64,000 nt of DNA from Stappia sp. ES.058 (GCF_900105595.1 NZ_LT629784.1:3936501-4000500); one strand, 5' to 3'. Shown: positions 52,488 to 61,876, counted from the first letter of the stretch. Numbers and translations are program-made. Notes: generated from the letters alone by a model not told the origin.

Positions 52488-53563
52488 TCCGCTTCGAACC
52501 GCGCGAGCATGTTTCGCCCTTGCGCCGCATCGCAGCCCCCGTCATAGCGGCGGTTGCCGCGCTTGCGGTCGCGAGCCTTGCAATTGCCGCCGCCGGCGCG
52601 CCGGTGCTAGAAGCCTATGGCCTGATGGCGAAGGGCGCTTTCGGCTCCGCCTTCGCCGCGTCGGAACTTCTGGCGCGCGCCACGCCGCTGATCTTCACCG
52701 GTCTCGCCGCCGCCGTCGCCTTTCGCGCCAAGCTCTGGAACATCGGCGGCGAGGGGCAGCTCTACGCGGGTGCGCTCGCCGCGGTTGCCGTCGGCACCGG
52801 GGCGCTGGCCCTGCCCGGTCCCTTGCTGATCCCGACGGTGATCCTCGCCGGTGCTTTGGCCGGCGGCCTTTTGATGCTGATCCCGGCACTCCTCAAGGTG
52901 CGCCTTGGGGCCGACGAGGTGGTGACGACGCTGCTTTTGAACTTTGTCGTGATCCTCTTCGTCCAGATGATGCTGGAAGGCCCGATGAAGGATCCAATGG
53001 GCATGGGCTGGCCGCAGTCGGAGCCGATGCTCGACGAGGCGATGTTGCCCAAGCTCATGGACCGCATGCGGGTTCATGCCGGGTTGATCCTGGCGCTGGT
53101 TGCCGCTCTCGGCGTTCACATCGTGCTCAAGCGTACCGTCTGGGGCTTCGAGACAAGGGCCGTCGGGGAGAACCCGGAGGCCGCCCGTCATGCCGGCATT
53201 CCGGTCACGGCGACCTTCCTGCGCGTCGCGCTCCTGAGTGGCGGTTTCGCCGGTCTTGCCGGGGTCGGCGAGGTCGCGGGCCTGAAGGGTTATCTCACGG
53301 CGGATCTGTCGCCCGGCTTCGGCTATGCCGGGATCGTTGTTGCCATGCTTGCCGGACTGTCGCCCATCGGTGTGGTCGTGGCGGCCCTCTTCATCGCCGG
53401 GATCTTTGTCGGGGCCGACAGCATGAGCCGGGCGATTGGCGTTTCCAACTATCTGGCGGATCTCGTGGTCGCGACCTCGCTGATCTGCGTGCTGGTGTCC
53501 GGCCTGTTCGTGCGCTTCAAGGTGCGCATCGTTCGCGCCCGAACGGGAAAGGGCACGGCATGA
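52484..53563 (+). CDS. Nucleoside-type ABC transporter permease (YufP-like)
   Basis: 359 residues, about ten hydrophobic segments. LLARATPLIFTGLAAAVAFRAKLWNIGGEGQLYAGAL is the family's conserved stretch, with VRLGADEVVTTLLLNFVVIL and GENPEAARHAGIPV. BPD_transp_2 family. Overlaps both neighbours as ATGA, so strict coexpression is expected. Forms the channel with the next gene product. Confidence 0.93.
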   Translation: MIRFEPREHVSPLRRIAAPVIAAVAALAVASLAIAAAGAPVLEAYGLMAKGAFGSAFAASELLARATPLIFTGLAAAVAFRAKLWNIGGEGQLYAGALAAVAVGTGALALPGPLLIPTVILAGALAGGLLMLIPALLKVRLGADEVVTTLLLNFVVILFVQMMLEGPMKDPMGMGWPQSEPMLDEAMLPKLMDRMRVHAGLILALVAALGVHIVLKRTVWGFETRAVGENPEAARHAGIPVTATFLRVALLSGGFAGLAGVGEVAGLKGYLTADLSPGFGYAGIVVAMLAGLSPIGVVVAALFIAGIFVGADSMSRAIGVSNYLADLVVATSLICVLVSGLFVRFKVRIVRARTGKGTA

Positions 53564-54504
53564 GCGAAATCCTCGACATCCTGCTTTCGGCGAATTTTTG
53601 GGCGGCGGCGCTGCGGATCGCCACGCCGCTGATCTTTGGCGTGCTTGGCGCGCTGATCTGCGAGCGCGCCGGCGTGCTCAACCTCGGCATCGAGGGCATT
53701 TTCACTGCCGGCGCCATGGCCGGCTGGATGGCGGCCTGGCTCGGCGCGGGACTTTGGGGTGGCGTGATGGTCGCGGCCCTCGCCGGTGCGGCCTTCGGGC
53801 TCTTGCACGCAATCCTGACCGTGCCGCTCGGTCTGTCGCAGCATGTGTCGGGCATCGGCGTGACGCTGTTTGCAACCAGCCTGAGTTACTACACCTACCG
53901 CACCGCGCTTCCCGACGTCTCCTCGCCGCCGCGCATCGAGGCGTTCCAGCCGCTGGATATTCCGATCCTCTCCGATCTGCCATTTCTCGGACCGGCGCTG
54001 TTCCAGCAAACCGCGCTCACCTTCCTCGCGCTCGCGCTCGTCGTCGCGGTGGGCTTCGTGCTTTACCGCACGCCGCTTGGCCTTGCGATCCGCGCTGTCG
54101 GCGACAATCCGTCGGCCGTTGAGGCGCAAGGGTTGTCGGTGATGGCGCTCAGGATGGGAACCGTCGTCGCCGGATCCGCTTTGATGGCGTTGGGCGGCGC
54201 CTTCCTGACGATGTCGGCCTTCGACGCGTTTTTTTTCGGCATGGTCAACGGTCGCGGCTGGATCTGTATCGCGCTGACGGTCTTTGCGTCCTGGCGGCCG
54301 GGCAAGGCGCTGATCGGCGCGCTGCTTTTCGGCGCCTTCGATGCCTTCCAGGTGCGTTTGCAGACCGAGGTCGGGTCTTTCGTGCCGGGCCAGATCTTCC
54401 TGATGCTGCCGTATCTGCTGTCGATTGCCGCGCTCGTCGTCGTGGCGCGCAGGGCCGACTATCCGCGCGCGCTGCTGAAGCCCTATTTCAAGGGCCAGCG
54501 CTGA
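53560..54504 (+). CDS. Nucleoside-type ABC transporter permease (YufQ-like)
   Basis: 314 residues, BPD_transp_2 family: LRIATPLIFGVLGALICERAGVLNLGIEGIFTAGAM, LSQHVSGIGVTLFATSLSYY and AVGDNPSAVEAQGLSVMALR. Shorter than its partner, as usual for this pair. Last gene of the operon; it meets pcaB tail to tail with six bases between, leaving no room for a separate terminator. Confidence 0.93.
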   Translation: MSEILDILLSANFWAAALRIATPLIFGVLGALICERAGVLNLGIEGIFTAGAMAGWMAAWLGAGLWGGVMVAALAGAAFGLLHAILTVPLGLSQHVSGIGVTLFATSLSYYTYRTALPDVSSPPRIEAFQPLDIPILSDLPFLGPALFQQTALTFLALALVVAVGFVLYRTPLGLAIRAVGDNPSAVEAQGLSVMALRMGTVVAGSALMALGGAFLTMSAFDAFFFGMVNGRGWICIALTVFASWRPGKALIGALLFGAFDAFQVRLQTEVGSFVPGQIFLMLPYLLSIAALVVVARRADYPRALLKPYFKGQR

Positions 54505-54510
54505 AGACCG

Positions 54511-55845
54511 TCAGGGTGAGCGCGGGCGGCGGATCTCCGCGAGGATCGCATCTGTCATCGCCGCTGCCGGTTTGCAAACACTGTTCGGATCGGCAAGCGC
54601 TTCCCAGTCGAGCGGCGCGTCGCTGATCGCTCTCAAGGCGTCGATGAGCGGGCGCCCACTCGCGCGGGTCTCCATGGCGGCCTGTTTGACCAGGTCCTGT
54701 GCCTGCGCGCGGCCCACATGCGGGATCAGCGCGAAGGAAAACCGTTCGGCCAGCGCAAGACCGCCGTCGCCGAAGGCGATCTCCGCCATGCGCGCGCGCT
54801 GCGGTTCAAGCGCGTCCGCCAGCCACTGCGCGCGCAGCAGCGCCGCCCCGCTGGCAATGACAAGCTGCGGTAGTACCAGCCATTCGCCCATCCAGGCGGC
54901 GCCATCGCGTTCTTCCGCATGCGCGGGAGCCGTGGTGATCTGTGCCGAAAGTGCTGCCGCATGGCGGGTCAGCGCGATCAGGGTTTCCGCGGCGACCGGG
55001 TTCTGCTTCTGCGGCATGGTGGAAGAACCGCCGGATGCCGCCAGGCGCAATTCGCCGATCTCCGAGCGGGTGGAAAGCATCACGTCCGCGCCGATCTTCT
55101 CCAGCCCGCCAAGAAGGCTGGCAAGCGTGCCGGCGACACGCACCAGCGGCCAGCGGTCCGCCATCCAGGGGGACGACGAGGCAAGCCCCAGCTCTTCCGC
55201 GAGCTCCGTGGTGACCGCGCTGCCATCCGGCCCCATCGCTGACAGATCGCCCGAGGCTCCGCCAAGCTGGACAGGCAGCCCGGCGCGGCGCAGGAACCGC
55301 AGGTCGCGGTGCGCGCGCGCGACCGGCAGGGCCCAGTTCGCGACCCTGAGGCCGAAGGTGACGGGGGTCGCCACCTGTCCGCGCGTGCGCCCGGCCATCG
55401 GGGTCGCGCGGTGCTCCACCGCCAGCGCGACGAGCGTATCGACAAGCGCAGCGAGCCGGCGGTCGAACAGCTCGAGCACGCGCTGAAGCCTGAGCATCAG
55501 GCCGGTGTCGACGATGTCCTGCGACGTCGCGCCGAAATGCAGGTGATCCGCGCCTGCTTTTGAAAGCTGCTTGCGCAGATGGGCAACAAGGGCTGGAACG
55601 GGAACACCGGCCGCCGCTGTCCCCGCGCAAATGTCTTCGGGCGCAGGGGCGCTGTCGGAAAGGCCGGCTGCAATCGCCTGTGCGGCGGCGTCCGGGATGA
55701 CACTGGCGCGCGCCTGGACGCGGGCAAGGGCGATTTCCACCTCGACCATCGCCGCGATCTCCGCGGACGCCTCGAAATGGCGGGCCGTGTCGGGATCGCC
55801 GAACAGGTCGACGTAGAGCGGAGAATCCAGCGGCGAGATCGCCAT
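54511..55845 (-). CDS. pcaB: 3-carboxy-cis,cis-muconate cycloisomerase
   Basis: 444 residues of the fumarase/argininosuccinase superfamily with the signature GGSSTMPQKQNPVAAETL and the upstream HFGATSQDIVDTGLMLRLQ. Converts 3-carboxymuconate to 4-carboxymuconolactone in the protocatechuate branch of the beta-ketoadipate pathway. Last gene of pcaDCHGB, 26 bases after pcaG. Confidence 0.95.
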   Translation of the reverse strand: MAISPLDSPLYVDLFGDPDTARHFEASAEIAAMVEVEIALARVQARASVIPDAAAQAIAAGLSDSAPAPEDICAGTAAAGVPVPALVAHLRKQLSKAGADHLHFGATSQDIVDTGLMLRLQRVLELFDRRLAALVDTLVALAVEHRATPMAGRTRGQVATPVTFGLRVANWALPVARAHRDLRFLRRAGLPVQLGGASGDLSAMGPDGSAVTTELAEELGLASSSPWMADRWPLVRVAGTLASLLGGLEKIGADVMLSTRSEIGELRLAASGGSSTMPQKQNPVAAETLIALTRHAAALSAQITTAPAHAEERDGAAWMGEWLVLPQLVIASGAALLRAQWLADALEPQRARMAEIAFGDGGLALAERFSFALIPHVGRAQAQDLVKQAAMETRASGRPLIDALRAISDAPLDWEALADPNSVCKPAAAMTDAILAEIRRPRSP

Positions 55846-55871
55846 GTGTCGGTCTTTCGGTGAGGGCCTTG

Positions 55872-56423
55872 TCAGATGTCGAAGAACACCGTTTCGTTCG
55901 GCCCCTGAAGATGGATGTCGAAGCGGTAGGTCTCTCCGTCCGTCCGTTTCGCGATCAGCGTGTCCCGGGCCTCCGGCGAAAGCCGGGCGAAGTCCGGATC
56001 GTTTGCGATCAGCTCGCGGTCCTCGGGGAAATAGATCCGCGTGTGCAGGTGGATGTTGATGCCGCGCGCGAAGATCAGAAGTGCGATATGCGGGGCGTGG
56101 CCTTTGGCATGGATACCGGGCTTCACGGTCTGGAAGCGGCAGAGGCCGCTGTCGAACTCCGCGACGGCGCGGGCAAACAGGCCGTGAGGACCGACGCGCC
56201 CCTCGCCGTCCGCTTGCCAGATCTCCAGCATGGCATCGCGCACGGGCGCGCCGGCTCCGTCATGGACGATGCCCTCAAGCGTGATTGCCGGGCCCGTGTC
56301 GCTGGTGATCGCCGGGCCGGGTTGCCCGGAAAGCGCGGGACGGCCGATCGATTGCGGCGCGGTGCCGATATGCACATAGGGGCCGGCCGTCTGCGACGGG
56401 GTCTCGAACAGTTTCTCGCGCAT
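55872..56423 (-). CDS. pcaG: Protocatechuate 3,4-dioxygenase alpha subunit
   Basis: 183 residues of the intradiol dioxygenase fold: TPSQTAGPYVHIG at the N-terminus, AMLEIWQADGEGRVGPHGLFARA, and HAPHIALLIFARGINIHLHTRIYFPED. The alpha subunit structures the active site but lacks the full iron ligand set. Works with PcaH to open protocatechuate. Its ATG is adjacent to and overlaps the pcaH stop. Confidence 0.95.
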   Translation of the reverse strand: MREKLFETPSQTAGPYVHIGTAPQSIGRPALSGQPGPAITSDTGPAITLEGIVHDGAGAPVRDAMLEIWQADGEGRVGPHGLFARAVAEFDSGLCRFQTVKPGIHAKGHAPHIALLIFARGINIHLHTRIYFPEDRELIANDPDFARLSPEARDTLIAKRTDGETYRFDIHLQGPNETVFFDI

Positions 56424-57145
56424 CACGCACCCTCCGGCCGGGTTTCGAAGTGGGTCTGGCGCCGCCCGCGCAGCACGATGTCGAACCGATAGGCGAGGCA
56501 GTCGAAGGGTTCCTGGTTGCGCATGTCGAGGCGCGCGACCAGACGCTCGATCACATTTGCGTCTGGGATCGTGTTCACGATTGGGCACAGCGGGATCAGC
56601 GGATCGCCCTCGAAGTAAAGCTGCGTGACGAGGCGCTGGGTGAAGGCCTCGCCGAAGATCGACAGATGGATGTGCGCCGGGCGCCAGTCGGAGCCGTTGT
56701 TGGGCCAGGGATAGGGACCCGGCTTGATGGTGCGGAAGAGATAGCGCCCCTGCGCGTCGCTGACGCAGCGTCCGCAGCCGGAGAAATTCGGATCGAGCGG
56801 CGCCAGATAGCCGTCCTTCACATGGGCGTAGCGCCCTGCGGCGTTGGCCTGCCACACTTCGATCAGTGCATTGGGTACGGGCCGGGCGTTTTCATCGAGC
56901 ACCTGGCCGAACACATAGATGCGTTCGCCGAGCGCGTCGCCGTCGACGGCGGCGTTGCGGATCAGGTCGTGGTCGAGCGGGCCGAGTGGCGCGTGTCCGA
57001 GCGCCGGCCCGCTGCGTTCCAGCGACGTCTGCTCCAGCGAATGCAGCGGGCGGAATGGCGCGCGCAGCACGCTGCTCTTGTAGCCCGGCGCATAGGCCGG
57101 CGGATGCGCGCTCCGGTCGCGCCTGTAGAAATCAGGTGCCGTCAT
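56423..57145 (-). CDS. pcaH: Protocatechuate 3,4-dioxygenase beta subunit
   Basis: 240 residues; starts MTAPDFYRRDRSAHPPAYAP. Fe(III) ligands of the intradiol family are in place: a tyrosine in NAAGRYAHVKDGYLAPLDPN, then RTIKPGPYPWPNNGSDWRPAHIHLSIFG with the Y/H/H set. Catalyses intradiol cleavage of protocatechuate with O2. Overlaps pcaC by ATGA and pcaG by one base. Confidence 0.96.
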   Translation of the reverse strand: MTAPDFYRRDRSAHPPAYAPGYKSSVLRAPFRPLHSLEQTSLERSGPALGHAPLGPLDHDLIRNAAVDGDALGERIYVFGQVLDENARPVPNALIEVWQANAAGRYAHVKDGYLAPLDPNFSGCGRCVSDAQGRYLFRTIKPGPYPWPNNGSDWRPAHIHLSIFGEAFTQRLVTQLYFEGDPLIPLCPIVNTIPDANVIERLVARLDMRNQEPFDCLAYRFDIVLRGRRQTHFETRPEGA

Positions 57146-57561
57146 TGTTCCCCCCGGGTCGTCTCGTCCGCCGCGCCGGCGGCGGCTTCCATTTCGGCGA
57201 AGACCGCCTTGGCGATCTTTATGGCGCGATTGGCTGCCGGAACGCCGGCATAGACCGCGACATGCAGCAGCGCCTCGCAAATGTCGTCTGCGCTCGCCCC
57301 CGTGCGCGCCGTCGCCCGGCAATGCATGGCGAGTTCCTCGTCATGACCGAGCGCCGCCAGCAGCGCGATGGTGATCATCGAGCGTTCGCGATGGCTGATC
57401 GTGTCACGCGACCAGACCCCGCCCCAGGCACCGCGGGTGATATAGTCCTGAAACGGCGCGTCGAATGCCGTCGTGGCGGCGCGCGCGCGCGCGACATGGG
57501 CTTCACCCAGAACCGCGCGCCGGGTGGCGAGGCCCGTATCGTCAAGATCCCGCTGTGTCAT
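57142..57561 (-). CDS. pcaC: 4-carboxymuconolactone decarboxylase
   Basis: 139 residues: WGGVWSRDTISHRERSMITIALLAALGHDEELAMHCRAT and ICEALLHVAVYAGVPAANRAI are the standard CMD motifs. Decarboxylates 4-carboxymuconolactone to beta-ketoadipate enol-lactone. No CxxC pair, in contrast with the AhpD-like paralogue near 5.6 kb. Coupled to pcaD and pcaH by overlaps. Confidence 0.95.
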   Translation of the reverse strand: MTQRDLDDTGLATRRAVLGEAHVARARAATTAFDAPFQDYITRGAWGGVWSRDTISHRERSMITIALLAALGHDEELAMHCRATARTGASADDICEALLHVAVYAGVPAANRAIKIAKAVFAEMEAAAGAADETTRGEQ

Positions 57562-58349
57562 GTGACGGTCTCCGAAAGAAATCGTGAAATCAGATCAGCC
57601 ATGGCGCCCGGAGCCTCGATGCAGGGCAGATGGCCGACGCCGGCGATCTCCTCGAAGCGCGCCTGCGGGATGGCATCGGCCATGGCACGGACGACGGCGG
57701 GCGTGGTCGCGCTGTCGTGCGTGCCGGCAAGGCACAGCGTCGGCATCGAGATCCGCGCAGCGGCATCCCGGTAGTCGGCGTCGCGAATAGCGAGGCCGAG
57801 CTCGATGTAGCCGGCCGGAGGCGTATGCGCCAGCATGGTGCGCCAGAGTTGCAACGCCTCCGGCTTTCCTTCGCGAAAGCGCGGCGAAAACCAGCGCTCC
57901 ATCGTTGCATCGGCAATCGCCTCCATCCCGCCCGCGCGGATCGCGTCGGCGCGTGCGTTCCAGATATCCGCCGTGCCAATTGTCATGCCGGTGTTGGACA
58001 GGATCAGACCGGAAACTCTTTGCGGCGCGCGCTGCGCCAGGGCCTGTGCGATCAGTCCGCCGACGGACAAGCCGACGACGATGGCGCGCTCGATCTCCTT
58101 GGCATTGAGTAGCGCCGCCAGATCGTCCGCATGATCGTCGATGGACATCGCGCCACCGGACGGTGAAAGCCCGTGGCCGGCCGTATCGTAGCGCAGGATG
58201 CCGAGCTCCTTCGGCAGGCGCGCGACGACGGCATCCCAGATCCGCAGATCGGTGCCCAGGGAGTTGGAGAAGGCCAGTGTTGGCGCTTGCCCGACCGCGC
58301 GCCGGTGGTCGGCATGCAGGATCCGTTCGTTTCTCTTGACTGCGTCCAC
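57558..58349 (-). CDS. pcaD: 3-oxoadipate enol-lactonase
   Basis: 263 residues, alpha/beta hydrolase: oxyanion region LAFSNSLGTDLRIWDAV, nucleophile elbow VVGLSVGGLIAQAL (G-L-S-V-G), acid residue in LCLAGTHDSATTP, catalytic histidine in IAGVGHLPCIEAP. Hydrolyses the enol-lactone to beta-ketoadipate. GTG start with GAGG seven bases upstream. First gene of the operon, divergent from pcaQ. Confidence 0.93.
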   Translation of the reverse strand: MDAVKRNERILHADHRRAVGQAPTLAFSNSLGTDLRIWDAVVARLPKELGILRYDTAGHGLSPSGGAMSIDDHADDLAALLNAKEIERAIVVGLSVGGLIAQALAQRAPQRVSGLILSNTGMTIGTADIWNARADAIRAGGMEAIADATMERWFSPRFREGKPEALQLWRTMLAHTPPAGYIELGLAIRDADYRDAAARISMPTLCLAGTHDSATTPAVVRAMADAIPQARFEEIAGVGHLPCIEAPGAMADLISRFLSETVT

Positions 58350-58371
58350 AGAAAGCCTCGTTTGACTGGCG

Positions 58372-58437
58372 ATTGCGGTTCAGGATGACCGCGATGATTG
58401 GTAATGTAAAATGAGATTTTTGCGGATTTATATAACC
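58372..58437. promoter_or_regulatory. pcaD/pcaQ intergenic control region
   Basis: A near-perfect dyad ATTGCGGT (58372-58379) / ACCGCGAT (58388-58395) lies 25 to 45 bases before the pcaD start, and ATAACC, the left half of the rhizobial PcaQ motif ATAACC-N4-GGTTAA, occurs at 58432-58437 near pcaQ without a clear right half. PcaQ would activate pcaD from here with beta-carboxymuconate-type inducers. Confidence 0.45.
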
Positions 58438-58451
58438 GGAGAGGACTGGCC

Positions 58452-59387
58452 ATGCGGATCGCCCCGGGCATCAAACTCCGTCATCTCGAGGCGTTTCTGG
58501 CGATCGCGCGGCTCGGCGGCCTGACCGATGCCGCGGATGAGATGGGCGTGACGCAGCCTGCCATTTCCAAGACCCTGAAGGAACTCGAGGAGTTGTTGGG
58601 GGCGGTGCTGATGGATCGCGGGCGCGGCGGTGTATCGCTGACGGCGGAGGGCGAGATCTTCCGGCACTATGCCGGTCTGTCGCTTGCCGCCCTTCGCGAG
58701 GGACTGGACGGGCTGGAGCAGGCGCGCATGGGCAGTGACCGCTTGTTGCGTGTCGGAGCGCTGCCAAGTGTGGCGGCCAGCATCATTCCACGCGCCGCCG
58801 AATTGCATCTGGAATATGGCCGCGGCGCGACGCTTGACATTGTCACGGGTCCGAACGGCCACATGCTCGACCAGCTGCGCGCCGGTGCGCTGCACGTTGT
58901 GATAGGCCGTCTCGGTCTGCCTGAAGCGATGCAGGGATTGAGCTTTCAACAACTCTATACCGAACAGGTGGCGTTGGTCGTGCGTCCCGGGCATCCGTTG
59001 CTCGGGTCGAGCGATCTCGCCCGCCTGCCGGAGTTCCCGGTACTCTTTCCAAATCGCACCGCCGCGATCCGGCCTATGGTCGAGCGGTTGATGGTCGCCA
59101 ATGGCATCGGCCAGGTTCCGCGCCGGATCGAGACGGTGTCGAATGCCTTCGGTCGGGCCTTCACGCTGGGCTGCGATGCGGTCTGGATCATCTCGCAGGG
59201 GGTCGTCGCCCGCGATCTCGCCGACGAAACGCTGCATGCGTTGCCCGTCGATACGCGGATCACGCTGGGCCCGGTCGGCATTTCGACGCGTGCCGGCGAG
59301 GCGCCGGCACCGGACCTGGTGCTGTTCACCGCCGTCGTGCGCGATGTCGTGGCGCACTTGCGGCCGGCGCAGCCGGCCAGACGCTGA
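58452..59387 (+). CDS. pcaQ: LysR-type activator of protocatechuate genes, PcaQ
   Basis: 311 residues starting MRIAPGIKLRHLEAFLAIAR. HTH: GGLTDAADEMGVTQPAISKTLKELEELLG; effector domain: LLRVGALPSVAASIIPRAA, QLRAGALHVVIGRLGLPEAMQGLSF (typical of PcaQ) and VVRPGHPLLGSSDL. Divergently arranged from pcaDCHGB as in Agrobacterium and Sinorhizobium, where PcaQ activates the operon. Confidence 0.94.
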   Translation: MRIAPGIKLRHLEAFLAIARLGGLTDAADEMGVTQPAISKTLKELEELLGAVLMDRGRGGVSLTAEGEIFRHYAGLSLAALREGLDGLEQARMGSDRLLRVGALPSVAASIIPRAAELHLEYGRGATLDIVTGPNGHMLDQLRAGALHVVIGRLGLPEAMQGLSFQQLYTEQVALVVRPGHPLLGSSDLARLPEFPVLFPNRTAAIRPMVERLMVANGIGQVPRRIETVSNAFGRAFTLGCDAVWIISQGVVARDLADETLHALPVDTRITLGPVGISTRAGEAPAPDLVLFTAVVRDVVAHLRPAQPARR

Positions 59388-59418
59388 ACCCCGCCGCCCG
59401 GTGGCGATTGCGCCGCCG

Positions 59419-60321
59419 CTACACCTGCGGTTCCGGGTCCGCCGCGTCCTTTTCGGGTGTTTCGCTGGTCTTGCCGCTGCGGCGTTTGGGATCGTCGTCG
59501 TCCCGATAGACCTCCAGCATGGAGATGCGGCGTGTGCTGCGCTCCGGATCGGCGGCCGTGACGCCGGCAATCAGCGTTTCGGCGATGACCATGAGCGCGG
59601 CGGAACTGTCCCAGGGCGAGGGTACGGAGACGCGCGCCGGAAGCACATGGGCGGCGACGCTGGCAATCGGCGACAGCCAGCTGTCGGTGACAAGCACGAT
59701 GGTGACCCCCAGATTGGCGGCGGCGACCGCAAGGCGTGCAAGATCTGACTGGTAGCGGCGGATGTCGAAGACGATCAAAACGTCCTTGCGCCCCATGTCG
59801 ACGAGATAATCCCGCCAATTGCCTTCCTGTCCCGCGACATGTACGACGCGTCCGCGCAGAATGCGCAGATGGGCTGCCATGTAACGTGCGAGCGCATCGG
59901 TGAACCGGCCGCCAAGCAGATAGAGCGTGCGCTTTTCGTCACCGAGCAGCCCGACCACGGCTTCGAGTTCTGTCTTCGGGAGCTGGCGAAACGTGTCGCT
60001 GATGTTGCTGCAGGCGATATCGGCGAAATCGAGGACGCCCGGCTCTCCCGCGCTTTCCGGTCCCTTGGCCAGCGGCGACTTGAGCTGATCCTCCAGCTCC
60101 GTGCGCAAGCGGGTTTGCAGGGCCGCATAGGTTGAAAATCCCATGCGCGCGGCAAAGCGCAGGATCGTTGGCGAACTGACGCCAGCGGCAGAGGCGAACT
60201 GGGCGACCGTGCCGAGACCGAGCACCGGATAATTCGCAAGCAATGCCAGTGCGGCCCGGCGCTCGGTCGCTGTGCAGGTTTCAAGCTTTTCGCGAATGTC
60301 CTCCGCCAGGGATTTGGTCAT
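59419..60321 (-). CDS. RpiR/MurR-family transcriptional regulator
   Basis: 300 residues. N-terminal HTH_6 (LGLGTVAQFASAAGVSSPTILRFAARMGFSTYAALQ) and a C-terminal SIS domain (RTLYLLGGRFTDALARYMAAHL, GRKDVLIVFDIRRYQSDLARLAVAAANLGVTIVLVTDS). Such regulators bind phosphosugars or related ligands. Divergent from the N-formylglutamate amidohydrolase/TRAP operon, which it most likely controls. The charged C-terminal tail is unusual but of no clear meaning. Confidence 0.9.
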   Translation of the reverse strand: MTKSLAEDIREKLETCTATERRAALALLANYPVLGLGTVAQFASAAGVSSPTILRFAARMGFSTYAALQTRLRTELEDQLKSPLAKGPESAGEPGVLDFADIACSNISDTFRQLPKTELEAVVGLLGDEKRTLYLLGGRFTDALARYMAAHLRILRGRVVHVAGQEGNWRDYLVDMGRKDVLIVFDIRRYQSDLARLAVAAANLGVTIVLVTDSWLSPIASVAAHVLPARVSVPSPWDSSAALMVIAETLIAGVTAADPERSTRRISMLEVYRDDDDPKRRSGKTSETPEKDAADPEPQV

Positions 60322-60373
60322 GCGTTTCGCGGAGCCTCCCGTTTTGATACCCGATTGACATCCGTCACGCGAG

Positions 60374-60416
60374 TGTATCAAATCATACAGAAGGATCTCG
60401 ACTTCGCAATTCTGTA
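60374..60416. promoter_or_regulatory. Overlapping dyads between the RpiR gene and the TRAP operon
   Basis: TGTAT-CAAATC-ATACA (60374-60389) and TACAGAA (60386-60392) with TTCTGTA (60410-60416) are both perfect inverted repeats sharing the ATACA edge. They sit in the AT-rich part of the gap and are good candidates for RpiR binding and for the operon promoter. Confidence 0.55.
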
Positions 60417-60492
60417 ATAAATGAAACAGAGCATGAGCTTCGATCCGACGAGGGGACGACCGCGCGGGACACACGGAACACTGGGGGTGAGA

Positions 60493-61287
60493 ATGGCGTC
60501 GCCGACGACCGGGAAAACGGACAGGGGTTCCGTCGTTCAGACGGAAAACGGCAGCGGGCGCGGCGCGTTCGTTGTTCTCTGCGATCACGCATCGCGCAGG
60601 GTTCCCGATGACCTTGGCGATCTCGGTCTCGATGATGCGGCGCTGCGTGCTCACATTGCCTGGGATCCGGGCGCCCTTGGCGTGTCGCGCGAATTAAGCC
60701 GGCGGCTCGACGCCCCGCTTGTCTTTCCTGACATGTCGCGCCTGGTGATCGACTGCAATCGCGACACGGCCGCACACGACCTGATCCCCAGCGTCAGTGA
60801 AATCACCGAAATTCCGGGCAATCGCGACATGAGCGAGGCGGAGCGGTCCGCGCGTATCGCACGGGTACATGCACCCTTCCATGCGGCAATTGCAAGGCTG
60901 CTCGACGCGCGCGCCGCCGAAGGGCTGGAAACGGCGGTGGTGTCCATCCACAGTTTCACGCCCGTTTACAAGGAGCTCGCCCGGCCCTGGCCGATCGGCA
61001 TCCTGTCGAACATCGACCGCCGGCTTGCCGAGGGCATGCTCGCGGATCTTGGCGAACAGGACGTGGGGCCGCTTGGCGACAACGAACCCTATGCGCCTTC
61101 CGACGGGGTCTATTATACGCTGGCGCGGCATGGCGAAGCGCGTCGTCTGCCCTGTGCGATGGTTGAGATCCGCAATGACGAACTGACAACCGCAGCGGCC
61201 GAGGAATTGTGGGCCGCGCGGCTTGAAAGGGCGATGATCGCCGCGCGCAGCCGGGTCACGGCAAGGCAGGGGAGCGAACATGCTTAG
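60493..61287 (+). CDS. N-formylglutamate amidohydrolase family protein
   Basis: 264 residues from MASPTTGK, where GGGGGTGAGA lies just upstream; an earlier in-frame ATG lacks a site. Motifs: AFVVLCDHASRRVPDDLGDLGL, HIAWDPGALGVSRELSRRLDAPLVFPDMSRLVIDCNRD, and VVSIHSFTPVYKELARPWPIGIL, the HutG-like (FGase) metal-dependent fold. The enzyme hydrolyses N-formylglutamate or a similar N-acyl amino acid. Overlap with the TRAP small-permease gene suggests that it processes the imported compound. No hut genes are in the window. Confidence 0.88.
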   Translation: MASPTTGKTDRGSVVQTENGSGRGAFVVLCDHASRRVPDDLGDLGLDDAALRAHIAWDPGALGVSRELSRRLDAPLVFPDMSRLVIDCNRDTAAHDLIPSVSEITEIPGNRDMSEAERSARIARVHAPFHAAIARLLDARAAEGLETAVVSIHSFTPVYKELARPWPIGILSNIDRRLAEGMLADLGEQDVGPLGDNEPYAPSDGVYYTLARHGEARRLPCAMVEIRNDELTTAAAEELWAARLERAMIAARSRVTARQGSEHA

Positions 61288-61876
61288 CGCCATGCGCCTT
61301 TACATTCGCGCGGTGGACGGCTTCAACCGGGGGCTTGGCCGGGTGATCATGTTCGGCATCTTCGTAATGATCGGCATTCTGCTCTGGTCCTCGATTTCAA
61401 AAACCTTCTATCTGCCGTCGCTCTGGACCCTGGAACTCGCGCAATTCGCGATGGTCGCCTATTACATTCTCGGCGGTCCCTATTCGATCCAGCTCGGGTC
61501 GAATGTGCGCATGGACCTGTTCTATGCCTCCTGGTCGCTGAAGAAACGCGCCTGGGTCGACGCCTTCACGGTGTTCCTGCTCATCTTCTACCTCGGTGTG
61601 TTGTTTTATGGCGGTCTCGGGTCGACCGCCTATTCGCTCGGCTATTTCGGCAGTGATCCCTTCGTCTTTTTCAAGGACCTGGTCGTCGCCTTCGTCACCG
61701 GCGGACCGGACGCGGCCTCCGAGCTGATCGGCTACATCGAGCGCAGCCCGACGGCCTGGCGCCCGTATCTCTGGCCGATCAAGTTCATCATGATTTTCGG
61801 CTTTTTCCTGATGCTGCTGCAGGCCGTGTCCGAGCTCTTCAAGGATATCGTACGCATTCGCGGAGAAGAGATCTGA
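61280..61876 (+). CDS. TRAP transporter small permease (DctQ family)
   Basis: 198 residues with four transmembrane helices: VIMFGIFVMIGILLWSSISKTF, LWTLELAQFAMVAYYILGG (family: E-E-x-x), WVDAFTVFLLIFYLGVLF and FIMIFGFFLMLLQAVSELF. Slightly long, with a loop rich in Y, F and D between TM3 and TM4. ATG within the preceding stop region and TGATG overlap with the large permease gene. Confidence 0.9.
   Translation: MLSAMRLYIRAVDGFNRGLGRVIMFGIFVMIGILLWSSISKTFYLPSLWTLELAQFAMVAYYILGGPYSIQLGSNVRMDLFYASWSLKKRAWVDAFTVFLLIFYLGVLFYGGLGSTAYSLGYFGSDPFVFFKDLVVAFVTGGPDAASELIGYIERSPTAWRPYLWPIKFIMIFGFFLMLLQAVSELFKDIVRIRGEEI

Noticed and set aside
57142..57561. AhpD-type peroxidase instead of PcaC
   Set aside because: Lacks the CxxC pair and sits in a complete pcaDCHGB operon.
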